Notes: generated by a model from the sequence alone, not told the origin. A stretch of 64,000 bases of DNA from Siphonodentalium dalli (GCA_032622095.1 CP136069.1:70081319-70145318), one strand, 5' to 3'; shown: positions 1-12,060, numbered from the stretch's first letter. Numbers and translations: made by a program.

Positions 1-428
1 CCACAACTCCTCGGTCGTTCGTGAACAGGGAGCAAATGTATTCACATATATTCACTATGCCCCAACTTAGGAGTGATATCAATGAAAGTGGACAGATTTT
101 GGTGATTTCTCAATTTTGGCAGCGATCTTGGACGCTATATGGAACGAATGTATACTATTTTGAGTGTAATTATATGGCAATCCACATATTTAAAATAATT
201 TAACATTCTATTTATTTAATTCAGCTATTTTCTGTTTAACACGGCTAGAATATCAGAAACGAATTCTGGTAAAATTTCATAGCAAAGTTTTGAATTCACA
301 TTTTTAAAGATATTTGGCAGGAATAAGACCGAAGTAGGACATATTATGTTGTCGAAATGGTTGGGTATTACAATTGATTCAAATTGAGGTCGCTATTAGC
401 CACAAATTTCAAATATCCGTTAATTATT
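1..428. other. No recognisable feature
   Basis: AT-rich sequence. Only short open frames without recognisable domains are present, and I see no repeat or RNA signature. Confidence 0.5.
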
Positions 429-688
429 TAAAGGCACGGGTAGTCTTCGTGGTGGTATTGCTCTTATAGTCACATCGTTAAAACCGCCATAGACAGAGAG
501 AAATTATAATATAGACAGATTTTGTTCTTATACCAATCAAACATATCGTGTAAATAGGATGTTATTGTCAAGTTCGTACGCTTTGTTATGTAAACAAACC
601 CAAAAAATATTCCTTCTGTTTGTGGCAGTTTTAACGGGCGTTACTCTTTTAACAGCATAACAACCGCGAATACCACCCGTGCCTTTAA
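429..688. mobile_element. TTAA-flanked miniature element with ~80-bp inverted repeats
   Basis: The element proper is 433-684 (252 bp). It is bordered on both sides by TTAA (429-432 and 685-688), which fits a TTAA target duplication. The ends begin AGGCACGGGT and are inverted repeats that stay similar for about 80 bp, with mismatches. There is no coding capacity. TTAA duplication is known from piggyBac-type transposition; assignment to that superfamily is inference. Confidence 0.75.
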
Positions 689-1323
689 GAGAACAAACGT
701 GAAAAATCATCAATTTTCCGAATTTCGGTCGCCACTTTGGCGGCCATCTTGATTTATGGTGGCCACTTTTTTTCTGTCAATGGGAAGTATTATTTATTAG
801 TATCACAGTTATTGAGAAATAGTCATTTTTTTTTATCAGATATTCACTACTAGCTATTATTCAAACGGACGTCATATATTCGCCCAGTCGAGTCCTCCAG
901 GTGTCTTACAATTATTTTCTGATGCCTGAGATATCAAGCAATATCAACAACATTGCTGCTATATTTCTTCACAAAACCCACACGGGAGCACATAATAGCC
1001 TCTGTCCCATAACGTAAAGCCGGGGCACATATTAGGAACGGTGAAAATATATAAGCCCAGTGATGTTGGGTGAGGGTGGGTCAGCAAAGAAGCACTACAA
1101 GCTCCTGTGTTTCCATGCGACAACCCACCGTTCCTTGCCTGTTATGTCAGCGTTTTGTTTTCTTTTGATGTTGATCGAATCGGATGTCAATACGCTCGGC
1201 AATTAGTCGTCATTACGACTAACATACTCCATTCATATGTGGATGTAAAGTTATTTCCAGTCCAATTATTGACACAGGTGAGTGCGTCCGGCGCGGTACT
1301 AGTTTAAAGACGTATATTTAAGA
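689..1323. other. No recognisable feature
   Basis: Mixed-composition sequence with short open frames only. A frame at 1107-1307 has no family resemblance that I recognise. Confidence 0.4.
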
Positions 1324-1464
1324 AATGACTTGCAGATCGATTGGGGTCATTGAATTTTGATCTGCAGAGTAATTAAACAAAGTGTGTGAATCGGGGTTCG
1401 CGCGCACTTTGCTTAATTACTCTGCCGATCAAAACCAATGGCCCCAATCGACCTGCAAGTCATT
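1324..1464. repeat. Long hairpin (arms ~60 bp)
   Basis: The left arm starts AATGACTTGCAG and the right arm ends CTGCAAGTCATT. Arms of about 60 nt pair almost continuously, with a few mismatches, around a loop centred near 1390-1405. Probably a foldback miniature element. Confidence 0.8.
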
Positions 1465-1591
1465 CATTATAATCATATACCACTACATTTTAATAGCATA
1501 TTAATCATTTAAAGCATTTTCAAAACTACCAAACACAATATTATAAGTTAAAAATTGTTCAAATTCAAACACAGTCTGACAATAACACCCC

Positions 1592-1981
1592 TATGATGCT
1601 GTTGGGGCAAACTGATGCTGTTAACAAAAAGTACCGTTATATTTTTTAATTTGTCTTTTTCGCGGTGTTCCTATTATCTGAACATATCCAGGAAAATCCA
1701 TTATGCGTATGGAACATTCAAAAACATACATATTGCGAAACATTTTTAATGCTGGTTGCATTAGTTGTTGAAAATCGAATATAACATGATTGTTATTCAC
1801 GTCGTTTCAGAAACACCATTATCAGGCATTAATATATATTTAAGAAATATATATGTTCTTGAATGTTTCATACACACACTGTTTTTTCTCAAATCGCTCG
1901 GATTCGCCAAACACCGCGAAAATGACAACTTTAGAACGGTACGTTTTCGTAACGGCATCAGTTTGCCCTACCCGCATCATA
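1592..1981. mobile_element. Miniature element with ~80-bp terminal inverted repeats
   Basis: Left end TATGATGC... and right end ...GCATCATA. The inverted arms share GGGCAAACTGATG, a GTACCGTT block and TTTTCGCGGTGTT in the same order. The interior (about 1680-1900) is AT-rich and non-coding. The outermost boundary and the target duplication are not clear. Confidence 0.65.
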
Positions 1982-2099
1982 GTAGTTCAACAGGACCACC
2001 AGCATCATAGCATATTAGCAGGACCACTTGGCCAGGGGTGAATAACAACACGCAGCGAGCACGTGCACACGATTGACTTGAAGTGACGTAGGCTTTTCG

Positions 2100-2147
2100 T
2101 TCATCAACCAATAACTGAAGTGTCGACTTCAGTTATTGGTTTATGAA
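2100..2147. repeat. Near-perfect 48-bp palindrome
   Basis: Arms 2100-2121 and 2126-2147 with a 4-nt spacer GTCG. The core arm AACCAATAACTGAAGT is perfectly inverted, with one mismatch further out. Confidence 0.85.
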
Positions 2148-2261
2148 CATCGGAAATATTTATGTAAACCGTATGGCGAAAAGTGCTGATTCCTACGGGA
2201 CCTAATTGTGTGAATGTAGAGGGTGTGTGATTATATGCTATTATATATATGTAAACCCTTT

Positions 2262-2440
2262 CTGTTATAATATACGGATGTGGAGTTATTTACATGTGGT
2301 ATATAGTATATACCTTGCTACATGTTATACTATACGATGTGGAGTTATTTACATGTGGTATATAACTTGCTGCATGTTATAATATACGATGTTGAGTTAT
2401 TTACATGACACGTGATATATACATTGCGCTGCATGTTAAT
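2262..2440. repeat. Short tandem array, ~55-65 bp unit, about 3 copies
   Basis: The block 'gatgtggagttatttacatg' followed by a TATATA-rich stretch and a 'tgcatgttata' tail recurs three times (near 2277, 2335 and 2388). Confidence 0.75.
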
Positions 2441-2499
2441 TAAAGATATAATTCAGGGTTTCAGGCCAATTTTTATGAAATATATTTACTTAAGAAGTT

Positions 2500-2638
2500 A
2501 ATGTAGTGTGTGTTATTGTAGGATACGCCGCTGTGGTCGTTGGGGCGTTCATATTGTGTGAACCGCAAATCGGTTCTCACTAAATGTGCCCCAACAACCA
2601 CAGCGCCATAATCCCTAATAACACACACCCACTACATT
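2500..2638. repeat. Long imperfect hairpin
   Basis: Left arm AATGTAGTGTGTGTTATT and the corresponding right arm ending CACTACATT. An inner block CGCTGTGGTCGTTGGGGC pairs with GCCCCAACAACCACAGCG. Arms are ~50 nt with bulges. Blocks resembling GCGCTGTGGTCGTTGGG recur near 57780, so this may be a small dispersed foldback family. Confidence 0.75.
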
Positions 2639-3442
2639 CCTTTCTTATATTTATATAGCTTTTTGATGATTTATTCCCACAAAAAAGATGAGTGTATTCT
2701 TATTTATTTTCACAAAATCTGCCGAGAATGTGTGACTAGCCTTAAGTCGGCCCAATATAAGATTTCAATGCACTTAGCAACAACAAGGTGATCGATATAA
2801 ATAACTGACTTCAGAAGCAATTCGGCTGAACTGTGAAAAGCACGCCCAATTATTCTGCTGACCGCTTTTATTGATCAGGTCAGATTAGGGCAACAATTTG
2901 TGACGTTGTGTTCGTGTTACGGTCTGTGTGTTATTGGGCTATAAGTTTCGATGTTTTAGAGTGACAGCATATATTATTTATTTAATTTAAGTTAACTTTT
3001 CAATAACAAAAATTATATTATTTTGAATTTATTGGTCTAGTTTATATGTCATTTTATCAACTGAACAAACCTGAACACGACGTTATTGAGTATTTAGTAT
3101 AGAACTGGTTAATCGGCATTATATTATGACTCGCAGAATATGCGGTATGTATAACAATGTCGTCCCCGTAAAGGTGGCGCGGGCAAGTAACAACGGCCGC
3201 GAGTGAGTAACAACGGCCGTGAGTTTTTATTGTTGTCTGTGTGTGCAAGCAAAACGTTGAGAAAAAGAGAAAGAGACGTTAAATCTGATCTGGACGCTAA
3301 TTTTTCTGCATTATATTTCTCCGTATAGTATAAAGGCTTCATTCGATCTCCAAAGGAGAAGTTCAATCTGGTATCAGGGTTATTTCCGAGTTTTATTTTC
3401 TGTAGTAAATTTCTACGTACAGTATATATAATTAGTGATGTA
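2639..3442. other. No recognisable gene
   Basis: AT-rich. A local direct repeat (agtaacaacggccg, 3185-3223) is the only structure seen. Open frames on the minus strand (3057-3366) have no recognisable domain. Confidence 0.4.
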
Positions 3443-3690
3443 TTAAAGGGATACTGTACTCAAATGTTGTTGTAGTCTCTGAGTCGTAGAATAAGGTAAC
3501 CAGAGGTTCATTATTTGAAAGTCTGTTGAGTACGAAGTAATGTTACGGATGGAAAATTAGTCGGAATGTGAAAATTCAAATTGTTGTCGAGTCATATTTT
3601 TGCAGTTTTCAAGCAAATGTATTAAATAAATGTTATTTTATATGCATATTAGTAACATTTAAGTCACTCATTTAAGTTAATGCATATTCT
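3443..3690. mobile_element. One end of the TTAA element family seen complete at 47983-50155
   Basis: TTAA at 3443-3446 is followed by AGGGATACTGTACTC. The next ~240 bp align by eye with the reverse complement of roughly 49900-50155, through shared blocks such as 'tcattatttgaaagtctg' and 'ttgagtacgaagta'. The opposite end is missing, so this is a truncated copy. Confidence 0.75.
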
Positions 3691-3699
3691 CTATAGTCA

Positions 3700-4025
3700 C
3701 ACAAGAGCAGAATGATTCCTATTCATGGGGGCGAAATAATAATAAGTTCAACATACGACATATTATCTAAACATTTCCCAAGGGAACCATTTATCAATGC
3801 GTATTTAGCATAGAAAGGGTTACGCCCCATATCAACATATGTTTTTAACGACCATGTGTGTCACGCGTTGCCCAATCCACTACCCGCCGAAAAACAGATA
3901 ATACAAGAGCATAATGATTCCTATTCATGGGGGCGAAACAATAATAAGTTCAACATACGACATATTATCTGAACATTTCGCAAGGGAACCATTTATCAAT
4001 GGGTATTTAGCATAGAAAGGGTTAA
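3700..4025. repeat. Two tandem copies of a MITE end
   Basis: A ~120-bp block starting 'gaatgattcctattcatggg' and ending 'tttagcatagaaagggtt' occurs at about 3709-3823 and again at about 3911-4023, with few differences. The terminal AAAGGGTTA and the internal 'tattatctgaacattt' match the MITE at 32845-33088. Confidence 0.75.
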
Positions 4026-4092
4026 ATCATGCCCGAACTGTAACTTGATAAGCTGCATGGTATTTGGAGACAGTTGAAATCTTTTTTTTTGG

Positions 4093-4270
4093 GGATTGAG
4101 TGTGATTAGAACCCCGGCCCGTGACGGCGAGCACGCCTTACGACTCAAAGTCTGACGTCAATACCAAAACGGCCACAAGCTTCGGTGGCCGTGTTGTATT
4201 GACGTCGGACTTTGAGTCGCAATGCGCGTTCGCCGCCGCCACGGGCCGGGGTTCGAATCCCACTCAATCC
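4093..4270. repeat. Long GC-rich inverted repeat with tRNA-like arms
   Basis: Arms of about 80 nt start GGATTGAGTG and end CACTCAATCC, around a GC-rich stem-loop (ACGGCCAC...GTGGCCGT). The right arm ends in GGTTCGAATCC (4250-4260), a match to the tRNA T-arm / pol III B box. It also contains GGACTTTGAGTC, which resembles a tRNA anticodon arm. The left arm carries the same sequence inverted, with substitutions. Possibly two tRNA-derived monomers in inverted orientation; that origin is inference. Confidence 0.65.
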
Positions 4271-6433
4271 AGGGGGGTCGGAAAAAAGTGACTTGACAGT
4301 AGGCTGAAAAAACTTTTTTCCGGCTCTTGGGTACCCACCACCCCCTTATTTGAAGGAAAAAATATTTTTTCCAATTCCATGCGGGGTATCCACCCTATTT
4401 TTACCTCCAAATCTGTAGTCTCACACCATTTAAGCTTGATGGTCAGTATTACAGTTACCCTATTTCTGTTTATGGTTCTTCTAAGTCATTTCAACATCGA
4501 GAAGAACCGCATGGAAAATTAATGAAACATAAATTTCAGTCTGAGAACAGATAAGAATGGTATAAAGCTACACCCAGTGTTGTCCAGTTTGTTTGTGTAG
4601 ACTAATTGATGCATGACAGTATTGACTTGTAAACAAGTTAGGCAAAACAAAAGAAGATAGTATGTTTCCGCTAACAGTGTGAAAAAATTAGGGTAGGTAT
4701 ATAGGTAGGGATTTTTTTCTTCATTTTTTTAATATCCAGTTGCAGAAATATTGAACTACCTCGACCGAAGTGACATAAAATACCAACTCATGTTGTGGGG
4801 AAAGTATCGCTTGAACAACACAGCGAAATATACATTAAGATTGAATAAAAGATCAAACTTGGTTTATGCTTAAGTATGTGATTCACATACCGCATTTTCA
4901 TAATTTTGGCTATATTACTTGGTATGAAATTGATGTCACCTGGGACTAGTATACTAGTCCCAGATGTCACTAATGCTTTATGAGAATTTTACCCATAATA
5001 CATTATAATACCACCATTACTTGTATTGTGATGACTACGTCCCATTGTCTGGAGATAGCCAGTACATGTACATCCAACCTACTAGTAGCATGTCTGGTTT
5101 TTGGAAACAGTACATGGAGCTATACCCCTTCCATATGTGGTGATAACCTCTATATTTATACTATACACACCCGCCATGCCTGTTGATAGTTCCCAAACAA
5201 GGCTTAAAAGATGCCTGATATCCACTCTCAGGAAACTAAAATCGCAAAATCATGCCCACCAATCCACACCTGGAGTTTTAACTGTTGATCCAGCTGTCAC
5301 TTTATGGTCACTTTACACAAGGATATGTTAGAAACCATGTGTTTTGCAACTACTAGTAATGAACATCATTATGTATGTGCATTGGGTTTTTTTTTCATTT
5401 TCGGCTTTTTCTCATAATATCAATAAAAAGATAAGGGTCGGTGGTTATTTTTTTCGAGTCGGTCGATGTGCGTAAACATAGTATCTTTTTTCTTTGGCCT
5501 TATATGAACATTTTACCAAATTTCCACTGATTTTCAGTAATCACCCGAAAAGTGTATCAAAATAATCAAATATCAATTTTGGCAAAACATTTATGCTAAA
5601 TAATACTGGATCCACAAGATCTTATACCATCTCACGCCATGGCTTTTAACATCCATATGGCTTTTATGTGAAATTTAATTGTATGTCCATAAACAAACAA
5701 TAAATACAACTAAATAAAACAAACAAAAATTAACACTGGATGTTGCTTTAAATAGGATTCAATAATTTCTAGCATAATGAGATTTCCATGTTTTTGCCTC
5801 TAACTATGTCTGTCTGATCAGGTATAATGAGTAAATATTAATGCTATAAATGAATAGCTTTTTTCATTTTATTCACATTAAAGTTTATTCACATAACTGT
5901 CCATTTTCATCTGGAACCAGTAGCATTGGTACATGTCAATGTGATCGGATGAAAAAGGCGAATTCCTGAGAGTTGGTTCGTAATCTGGATTTCTGAGAAG
6001 CATCATGCCTATATCCACACTAACTACCCCCCCAATCAATGCCCTAAGTGTCATACACACCTTAACAATGGTGCTGAACACTTTGAGGCAATTATATTGC
6101 AGAAATGTTGTAAGAAGAAAAAATTGCGGCCACTCAAGAAAAAAGTGACTTTTTTTCGCATGTGAACCACCCACCCACCCCGGCCTACTGTATGGAAAAA
6201 AAGTGGATGACCCCCCCCCCCCCCCTGCTCAATCCCAAAAAAAGATTTGCACAGTCTCAATTTTTAAACCCATGCAGCTTCTAAAATCGGCGCATTGTGT
6301 GTAATATAGTCCCAGGCATGCGCAAAGGACAACTCGGTATGTCTCGGAGACAAGTGCGTATAACATGCATGCAGCTATGCCAAATATCTACCAAAATATG
6401 TAATTTTATATATCTGAATTCGTTAATTGATTT
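4271..6433. other. Long stretch without a recognisable gene
   Basis: AT-rich sequence with homopolymer T runs (4720-4735, 5390, 5450) and a C-run near 6211-6225, next to 'ccacccaccc' at 6170. Open frames at 4980-5331 (+) and 5878-6260 (-) are short and carry no recognisable motif. The T-run, GGGTGGGT and C-run combination recurs at 31306-31405, 35436-35535 and 59405-59490 and may mark a degenerate dispersed repeat. Confidence 0.4.
4940..4963. repeat. 24-bp perfect palindrome
   Basis: Half-site CTGGGACTAGTA is followed directly by its reverse complement, with no spacer. Confidence 0.85.
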
Positions 6434-6650
6434 AAAGTGATGTGAAACACTCCGGTAAGGTGATCAAATAGAAATTGAGAATAATCTTTCTCACAGTAGT
6501 TATTTGTTACGAATATTAATCCAAATTGACGATATACGCCATCATTCTTATATATTAATTAAGTGCAATGACTCTCGATGGTGAAATCATTTGCGTTAGT
6601 TTATCGCCGATAGTTTCGTCCCGAATCGAGATGTAAATATTTACAATTTG
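6434..6650. repeat. Dispersed repeat, copy 1 (inverted relative to 16014-16230)
   Basis: About 215 bp beginning 'gtgatgtgaaacactccgg' and ending 'atgtaaatatttacaatt'. The same sequence, with substitutions, lies in reverse orientation at 16014-16230. Confidence 0.8.
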
Positions 6651-7121
6651 GCGTAGTACAGACGATGTTTTCTATGGAGTGGTCTGGTCGATTTCTTTGA
6701 AATACCTTCAATGCTAAGTGACGTCGTTTGCTGGGCCGTTCACATTATGGCAATTTTCCAGTGGAAATATATAACGGGAATATCACGAAAACACCCAAAC
6801 TGACTCCATCGAAATGCTATTTTCATTCACACCCTGGAACGCCATACACTGTTTCACACATTGAGATATGTGTCTTCCTTGAACAGCATCCCCTTTGAAT
6901 CACTACCATGTTCGCGAAAAGCAACGAACACTCATACTGAGTCCGTGCCCCCATAACTCTGACATATATATACGCCAGTAGGAGTAATCGTATGGTCACA
7001 GTTGCATGGGATGTTTCCGACATGGCAGATACAGAATTTCGAAGGTAACGGGTTCTGACCCATGTTCAGACTGATCAATACGCTTCTTAACTCTCGGTGA
7101 AAGGGCTTCCTTTTTAAGTAT

Positions 7122-7201
7122 GTCCCCGTAGCCGGTGTGGTTAGATCGTGGATAAGATAATCAGTCTGGGATAGACGAGGTTAGCGCGGCTTCGAACCCC
7201 G
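7122..7201 (+). repeat. tRNA-derived SINE head (A and B boxes)
   Basis: GTCCCCGTAGCCGGTGTGG with TGGTTAG resembles a tRNA D-arm / A box. GGCTTCGAACCCC (7188-7200) matches a B box. The spacing of ~60 nt fits a pol III internal promoter. The sequence does not fold as an intact tRNA by eye, so a SINE head is preferred over a tRNA gene. Confidence 0.65.
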
Positions 7202-7550
7202 GCATGGATGAACATCAGGACCGATTTTCAAACTTGATTTCGTTTGAGAGACATCTCAATGTACCATTCCGATCGACACATGGCCATTCCGATAAGAAAT
7301 GAGAATTTGTTCACGCTCACTGATTTAAGCAAATATGAAGCAATGAACACTCATACTAAGTCCGTGCCTCCATAACTGTGACATACATGTATGTATACGC
7401 CAGTACCAGTAATCATAAGGTAACAGCTGCCATTTCAGAGGAAGTGCATTCTGATGTTTCCGGAATGGCAGATCAAGAATTTCGAAGGTAGTGTTCATGT
7501 TCAGACTGATACGCTTCCCAACTCTCGGTGAAAGGGCTTCCTTTTAAGGA

Positions 7551-7621
7551 TGTCCCCGTAGCCGACGTGGTTAGGTCGTGGATAAGATCATTACAGTCTG
7601 GGCCAGACGAGGTTGGCGCGG
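7551..7621 (+). repeat. Second SINE head, B box deleted
   Basis: Aligns with 7122-7190 but jumps from '...ttggcgcgg' to 'gaccgatttt', removing the ~28 nt that hold the B box in the first copy. A pol III promoter would be incomplete here. Confidence 0.6.
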
Positions 7622-7939
7622 GACCGATTTTCAAGCTTGATTTGGTTTGAGGGACATCTCAATTTACCATTCCGATCGACACATTTTCAAGCTTGATTTG
7701 GTTTGAGGGACATCTCAATTTACCATTCCAAATTATCCCATTTCGATAAGAAATGAGAATTTGTTCACGCTCACTGAGTTAAGCAAATGTGAAGCAATGA
7801 ACACTCATACTGAGTCCGTTCCTTCACAACTCTGACATATATAATTACTGGTTAATAATTAAAAAAAATGGGAACAATTTCAACCAATATGTGTGGTGCA
7901 AAATTTACAACTAATGTTTTGTCATGAAATTCCCAACCA

Positions 7940-8560
7940 TTAAAATTTTGACCAAAGTCGGGGGGAGGTAGACATCCCAAGACAACCTTCCCCTGCCACT
8001 TCCCTGATAGTGCCGCAGCCAAAAAGTGGTCGGGTACCCCTACCCGCGATAGAACAAGTTGAAACCAAATTAGTTTGAAGGAGAAATATATACTGTTGAC
8101 GAAAATGATAGTGAAAAATAACGGATTTGGAGGTGGCTATTGTCCAATCGATGATGAACGATACCAACCAGTGAATTTTTCCTGAAATTAACGATTTTGG
8201 TAAAGCGAGCCCTGCGGCTATGTCCTAACTTATTTGCCCACAGTGTTTGTGTTAAAATTACTATATCATACCATATCTCTACCTGATATGCAAAAAGTGT
8301 TGGTTCATTTTGATTTTCCAACCATTTGGAGCCAAAACATTTATTTTTTGCTGAAAAATCGCTATTTTTCCACAAAAATAATATTTTCAAATATTGTCCT
8401 TCAAACGGATATTGCAATAATGCCGAAATAGTACATATGGTGTAGCAGTTATCTGACAAGCATATGAAAAAAGAAGTTAACAGAAATTTTGAACGGTTTG
8501 CGAGATACTGGATTTTAGCTACCCCTCCCCAAACACGTTTTTGGTCGAAAAAATACATAT
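7940..8560 (-). repeat. Left arm of a large inverted repeat pair
   Basis: About 500-600 bp that recur in opposite orientation at 12485-13010. Shared blocks include 'cccaaacacgtttttgg', 'gaacggtttgcgaga' and 'gacatagcc'. An open frame of 162 codons lies in it (8070-8558, minus) but matches no family I recognise. The inverse copy is broken by stops, so I do not call a gene. Confidence 0.75.
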
Positions 8561-9060
8561 TTTTGATAACGACTTTACAAACATTTGCTAATTGATCTTA
8601 ATGGGACCCATATGAATCTTGTACTGAATGTTTTGTCCAGAGATGCCGTTTAATTGATTACAGATGTGTTCAGGCTTCCAGACCCCCAGTTACAACAACA
8701 ACAATTATTTTATTGATAACAGGTAATTTTTCATGCATTAACATCGATGTTATAGTACTAAAACCTTTGTTATAAACAACACGTGACCAACTATATAATT
8801 CATATGGCTCAGTAGTTATCTTGAAATCACAAGTAGAAAGAATTTGACAGAAATTGTGAACGGTTTGCCAGATATTGGATTTAGGTACCGCTCCCCCGAA
8901 CGCGATTTGGTAGAAGAAATACATATTTATGATAATGACAACACAGACTTTTCTAAATGATTCTGATGGGCATCTAATCATGATTCATGTGATGAAAACC
9001 TGATCCGTAGACACCGCGAGTGTGGTTATAGATGTCCGTAGTCTTCTAAACCCCCAGTTA
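8561..9060. repeat. Second, tandem copy of the same repeat
   Basis: 'gaacggtttgccagatattg' and the following ~85 nt at about 8860-8940 repeat 8490-8575. 'acccccagttacaacaacaa' occurs at about 8685 and 9050. The period is about 370 bp. Confidence 0.7.
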
Positions 9061-9199
9061 CAACAACAACAACAAAACATTTTATTTATAGCATGTAATT
9101 TTATATTAATATATAACGACTTTGTGGAACTAAAGTATTTGTTCTATACGGCACATAATATAGACTAACATATATTGAACAACATCATTGTTGCTGCCA

Positions 9200-12060
9200 T
9201 AGTGATTGTTAGAGTCCCTCTTAATCGATCAAAATATGGAAACAATGGATATTGTATTTTATATCTCATAAACTAGTCTGACCAAGGTGGCAAGCGTTAG
9301 TTCAAATATGTTGTATGTTTTGAAGTCCCCTGTCCTATTATAAGTCTTGAACACACCACGAACTAAAAGAATATGATCTCTATATTGAGAATCATGTAAC
9401 TGTACAACGGACAGTTTCATAAGGACATACACAATGTTTATGGATGGGGTGGTTCTCGAAATAGTGTGGCACTTTACAAAACGAGGCTGCGTGGCAAATA
9501 TGAAAGGCGAATTTTCTATTTTTTTCGAGAACACTCTACCCGATTTAGAGCCTTGAACACAATACGAACTGAATCGATATGCTCTCTATATTAACATAGA
9601 GTGTGACTGGAAGGTAGTACTATCAGAGAATACATAATTTGTATGGGTGGATTGTACCTGCGTCGCTTTACACAGAGTGGCTGATAAATAAGAAAGCCGA
9701 GTTTGCTATGTTTTGAGGACCCCCCTCCACAATTGAAGTGTTAAAGTTGAACAAACCACGAACTGAAATGATTGCTCTAAATATTGACTGAAGATGTGGA
9801 CAAAGGGTAGTAATATCGGGACATACATGATGTTGATGGATCGGTTGGTTCCCAAAAGCCTTTAGCACTTTACAAAAGCCGAATATTTGTTTTGTTTTGT
9901 GGGACCCCATTATATGCCCATTTAAACTCTTCAACACATCATGTGCCGAATATATATGCTTTTCTTATTCACTGATAGTGTGAACGAAAGGTAGTGCTAT
10001 CAGGGAATATACAATTTATATGGGTAGTTTGATTCCCAAAAATACTAGTGTACTTTACAAAAGGCGGCTGGCAAATACAAAGTTGAGTTTTCTTTGAGCA
10101 CCCTACCCCATTTAAAGTCTTAAACACACCAATGGATGGATATGCTCTCAATATTAACTGAGGGTGTGGACAAGTGGTAGGTAATTCAGGAAATATACAT
10201 CTTCAGTGGGTGGTTGCTTTCCGAATGTCTGGGACACTTTACAAAAAGTGGCTAGCTAAGAGAAAGGCGAATTCTCACCGTTTTGCGTACAAATAACCCA
10301 TTTGAACTCTTGAGCAAACACTGAACTGAATTTATATGCTCTCAATATTAACTGAGTGTGTGACCGAAAGGTAGTGCTATCATGTATTATATACAATTTG
10401 TATGGGTGGTTTGGTTCCCGAAATCATGGAGCACTTTACAATAGGTGGCTGGCAAATACGAAATGTGAATTTTCTTTGTTTTGAAGCCACACTACCCCAT
10501 TTGCAGTCTTGAACACACCATGAACCGAAGGGATATGCTCCCAATATTAACAGAGTGTGTAGAGAAATGAACGCTTTATCAAGAAATGTACATCTTTTAT
10601 GGATGGGTTGGGTCTTGAATGACCGGGTCACTTTGGGGGACCCCATTAACCCATTTAATATCTTGAACACAACAGTAACTGAAGTTATATTCTCTCATAC
10701 TTAGCTGAGTGTGTGATCGAAATGTAGTGCTATCATGGAATTATGAATTGATATGGGTGATTTGGTTCCCCCGAAATCCTGGAGCACTTTACAAAAAGCG
10801 GTTGGCAAACAAGAAAGGCAAATGTTCTATGTTTTGAGGACCCCACTATCCCACTTGAAGCCTTAAACAAATGATATGCTCTCAATGTTAACTGAGGATG
10901 TGACAAATGGCAGTTTTAATAAGAATCTGCTATGGATGAGATGGTTCCCGAAAGCCTATGGCACTTTACAACAAGCGGCCGGCAAATGAAAAGGGCTAAT
11001 TTTCACTGTCTCAGGGGACTCCAATCCCTATTTGACGTCTTGAACACGCCACTAGCTCAAGACATATGCTATCAATATCACTCGAGATTGTGGCCGAATG
11101 GCTCTTCTGTCAGAAAAGATGCAATGATATCGCGAACGGATGACACAGTGGCACCTTACACGAAGCAGATGGCAAACGATAAAGGCGAATTTTAAAGGAC
11201 CCCTACCCCATGTAAACCATTGAACCCACCACGAACTGAATGGATGTGCTCTCAAGGTCAAACGACGATCTGGACAAATGGCTATTCTACCAAGAAGTAC
11301 ACAATTGTTATAAATGGGTTGGTACCCGACAGTCAGGGACATTTTACAAAAAGTGACTGGAAAATAAATAATGCGATTTTCACTGCTTTATTACTCCCTT
11401 TCAAATTTAAGGACTAGAACACACCACGAACTGGGACGATATCCTCATTGACTGAGTGTGTGGACAATGGAGGGTGGTATAAGGACGTACACAATGTATA
11501 TAGATGGATTGGGTTCAGAAAGCATGAGCACTTAACGAAAGGTGGCTGGAATATAAGAAAGTCAAAAATTTGAGGACCCCCTACTTTATTTGAAGTCTTG
11601 AAGACACCACATGGTGAAATGATATGATCTCAATATTAATAGAGGGTTTGACCAAAGATTAGTTTTTATCAGGGTATACACATGTGTTGGTTCCCGAAAG
11701 TCTGCACAATGTGGCACCTCACAACAAGTGGCTATCAAATGTTCACTGTTTTAAGTACCCCTACCGCATTTAAAGTCTTGAACACATCATGTACTGAAGG
11801 GATTATGCTTTCAATATCAACATATATTGTGGCCGACACTATGCGATATATAAGGCTGTATTGGTTTCCGACAGCATGTGACCGCTTTAAAAAAGTGGAT
11901 GGCAAATAACAAAAATGCAATGTATACTGTTTATGTGACACATGCGCTATTTTAAGTCATGAAAACACCACGGACTCGAGGGACATTCTCCCAGTTTTAA
12001 CTGAGTCTGTGCACATATGACAGTTCTATCAGGAGGTAAACAATTTATCTGGGAGAGAGA
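9200..12060. repeat. Degenerate ~185-bp satellite, about 15 units
   Basis: The phrase 'cccatttgaagtcttgaaca' (with variants) recurs near 9344, 9555, 9742, 9917, 10118, 10306, 10505, 10664, 10860, 11036, 11217, 11403, 11596, 11775 and 11956, with spacings of 159-211 and a mean near 187. Every unit also has a 'gcactttacaaaaagtggctggcaaat'-like block and a 'gctctcaatattaactgag'-like block. Units differ strongly from one another, so the array is old. The many short open frames here are by-products of the repeat. Confidence 0.85.

Larger units (their letters stand above)
6830..7850. repeat. Tandem block of ~430-450 bp units containing a SINE-like sequence
   Basis: The phrase 'aacactcatactgagtccgt' starts units near 6926, 7346 and 7799; the third is partial. 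Shared downstream blocks are 'atttcgaaggta', 'actctcggtgaaagggcttc' and 'gacatctcaat'. Two complete units and the start of a third are visible, with about 10-15% difference by eye. Confidence 0.75.

Noticed and set aside
8070-8558. 162-codon minus-strand frame as a gene
   Set aside because: It lies in a repeat whose inverse copy at 12485-13010 has stops and indels, and it shows no recognisable domain.
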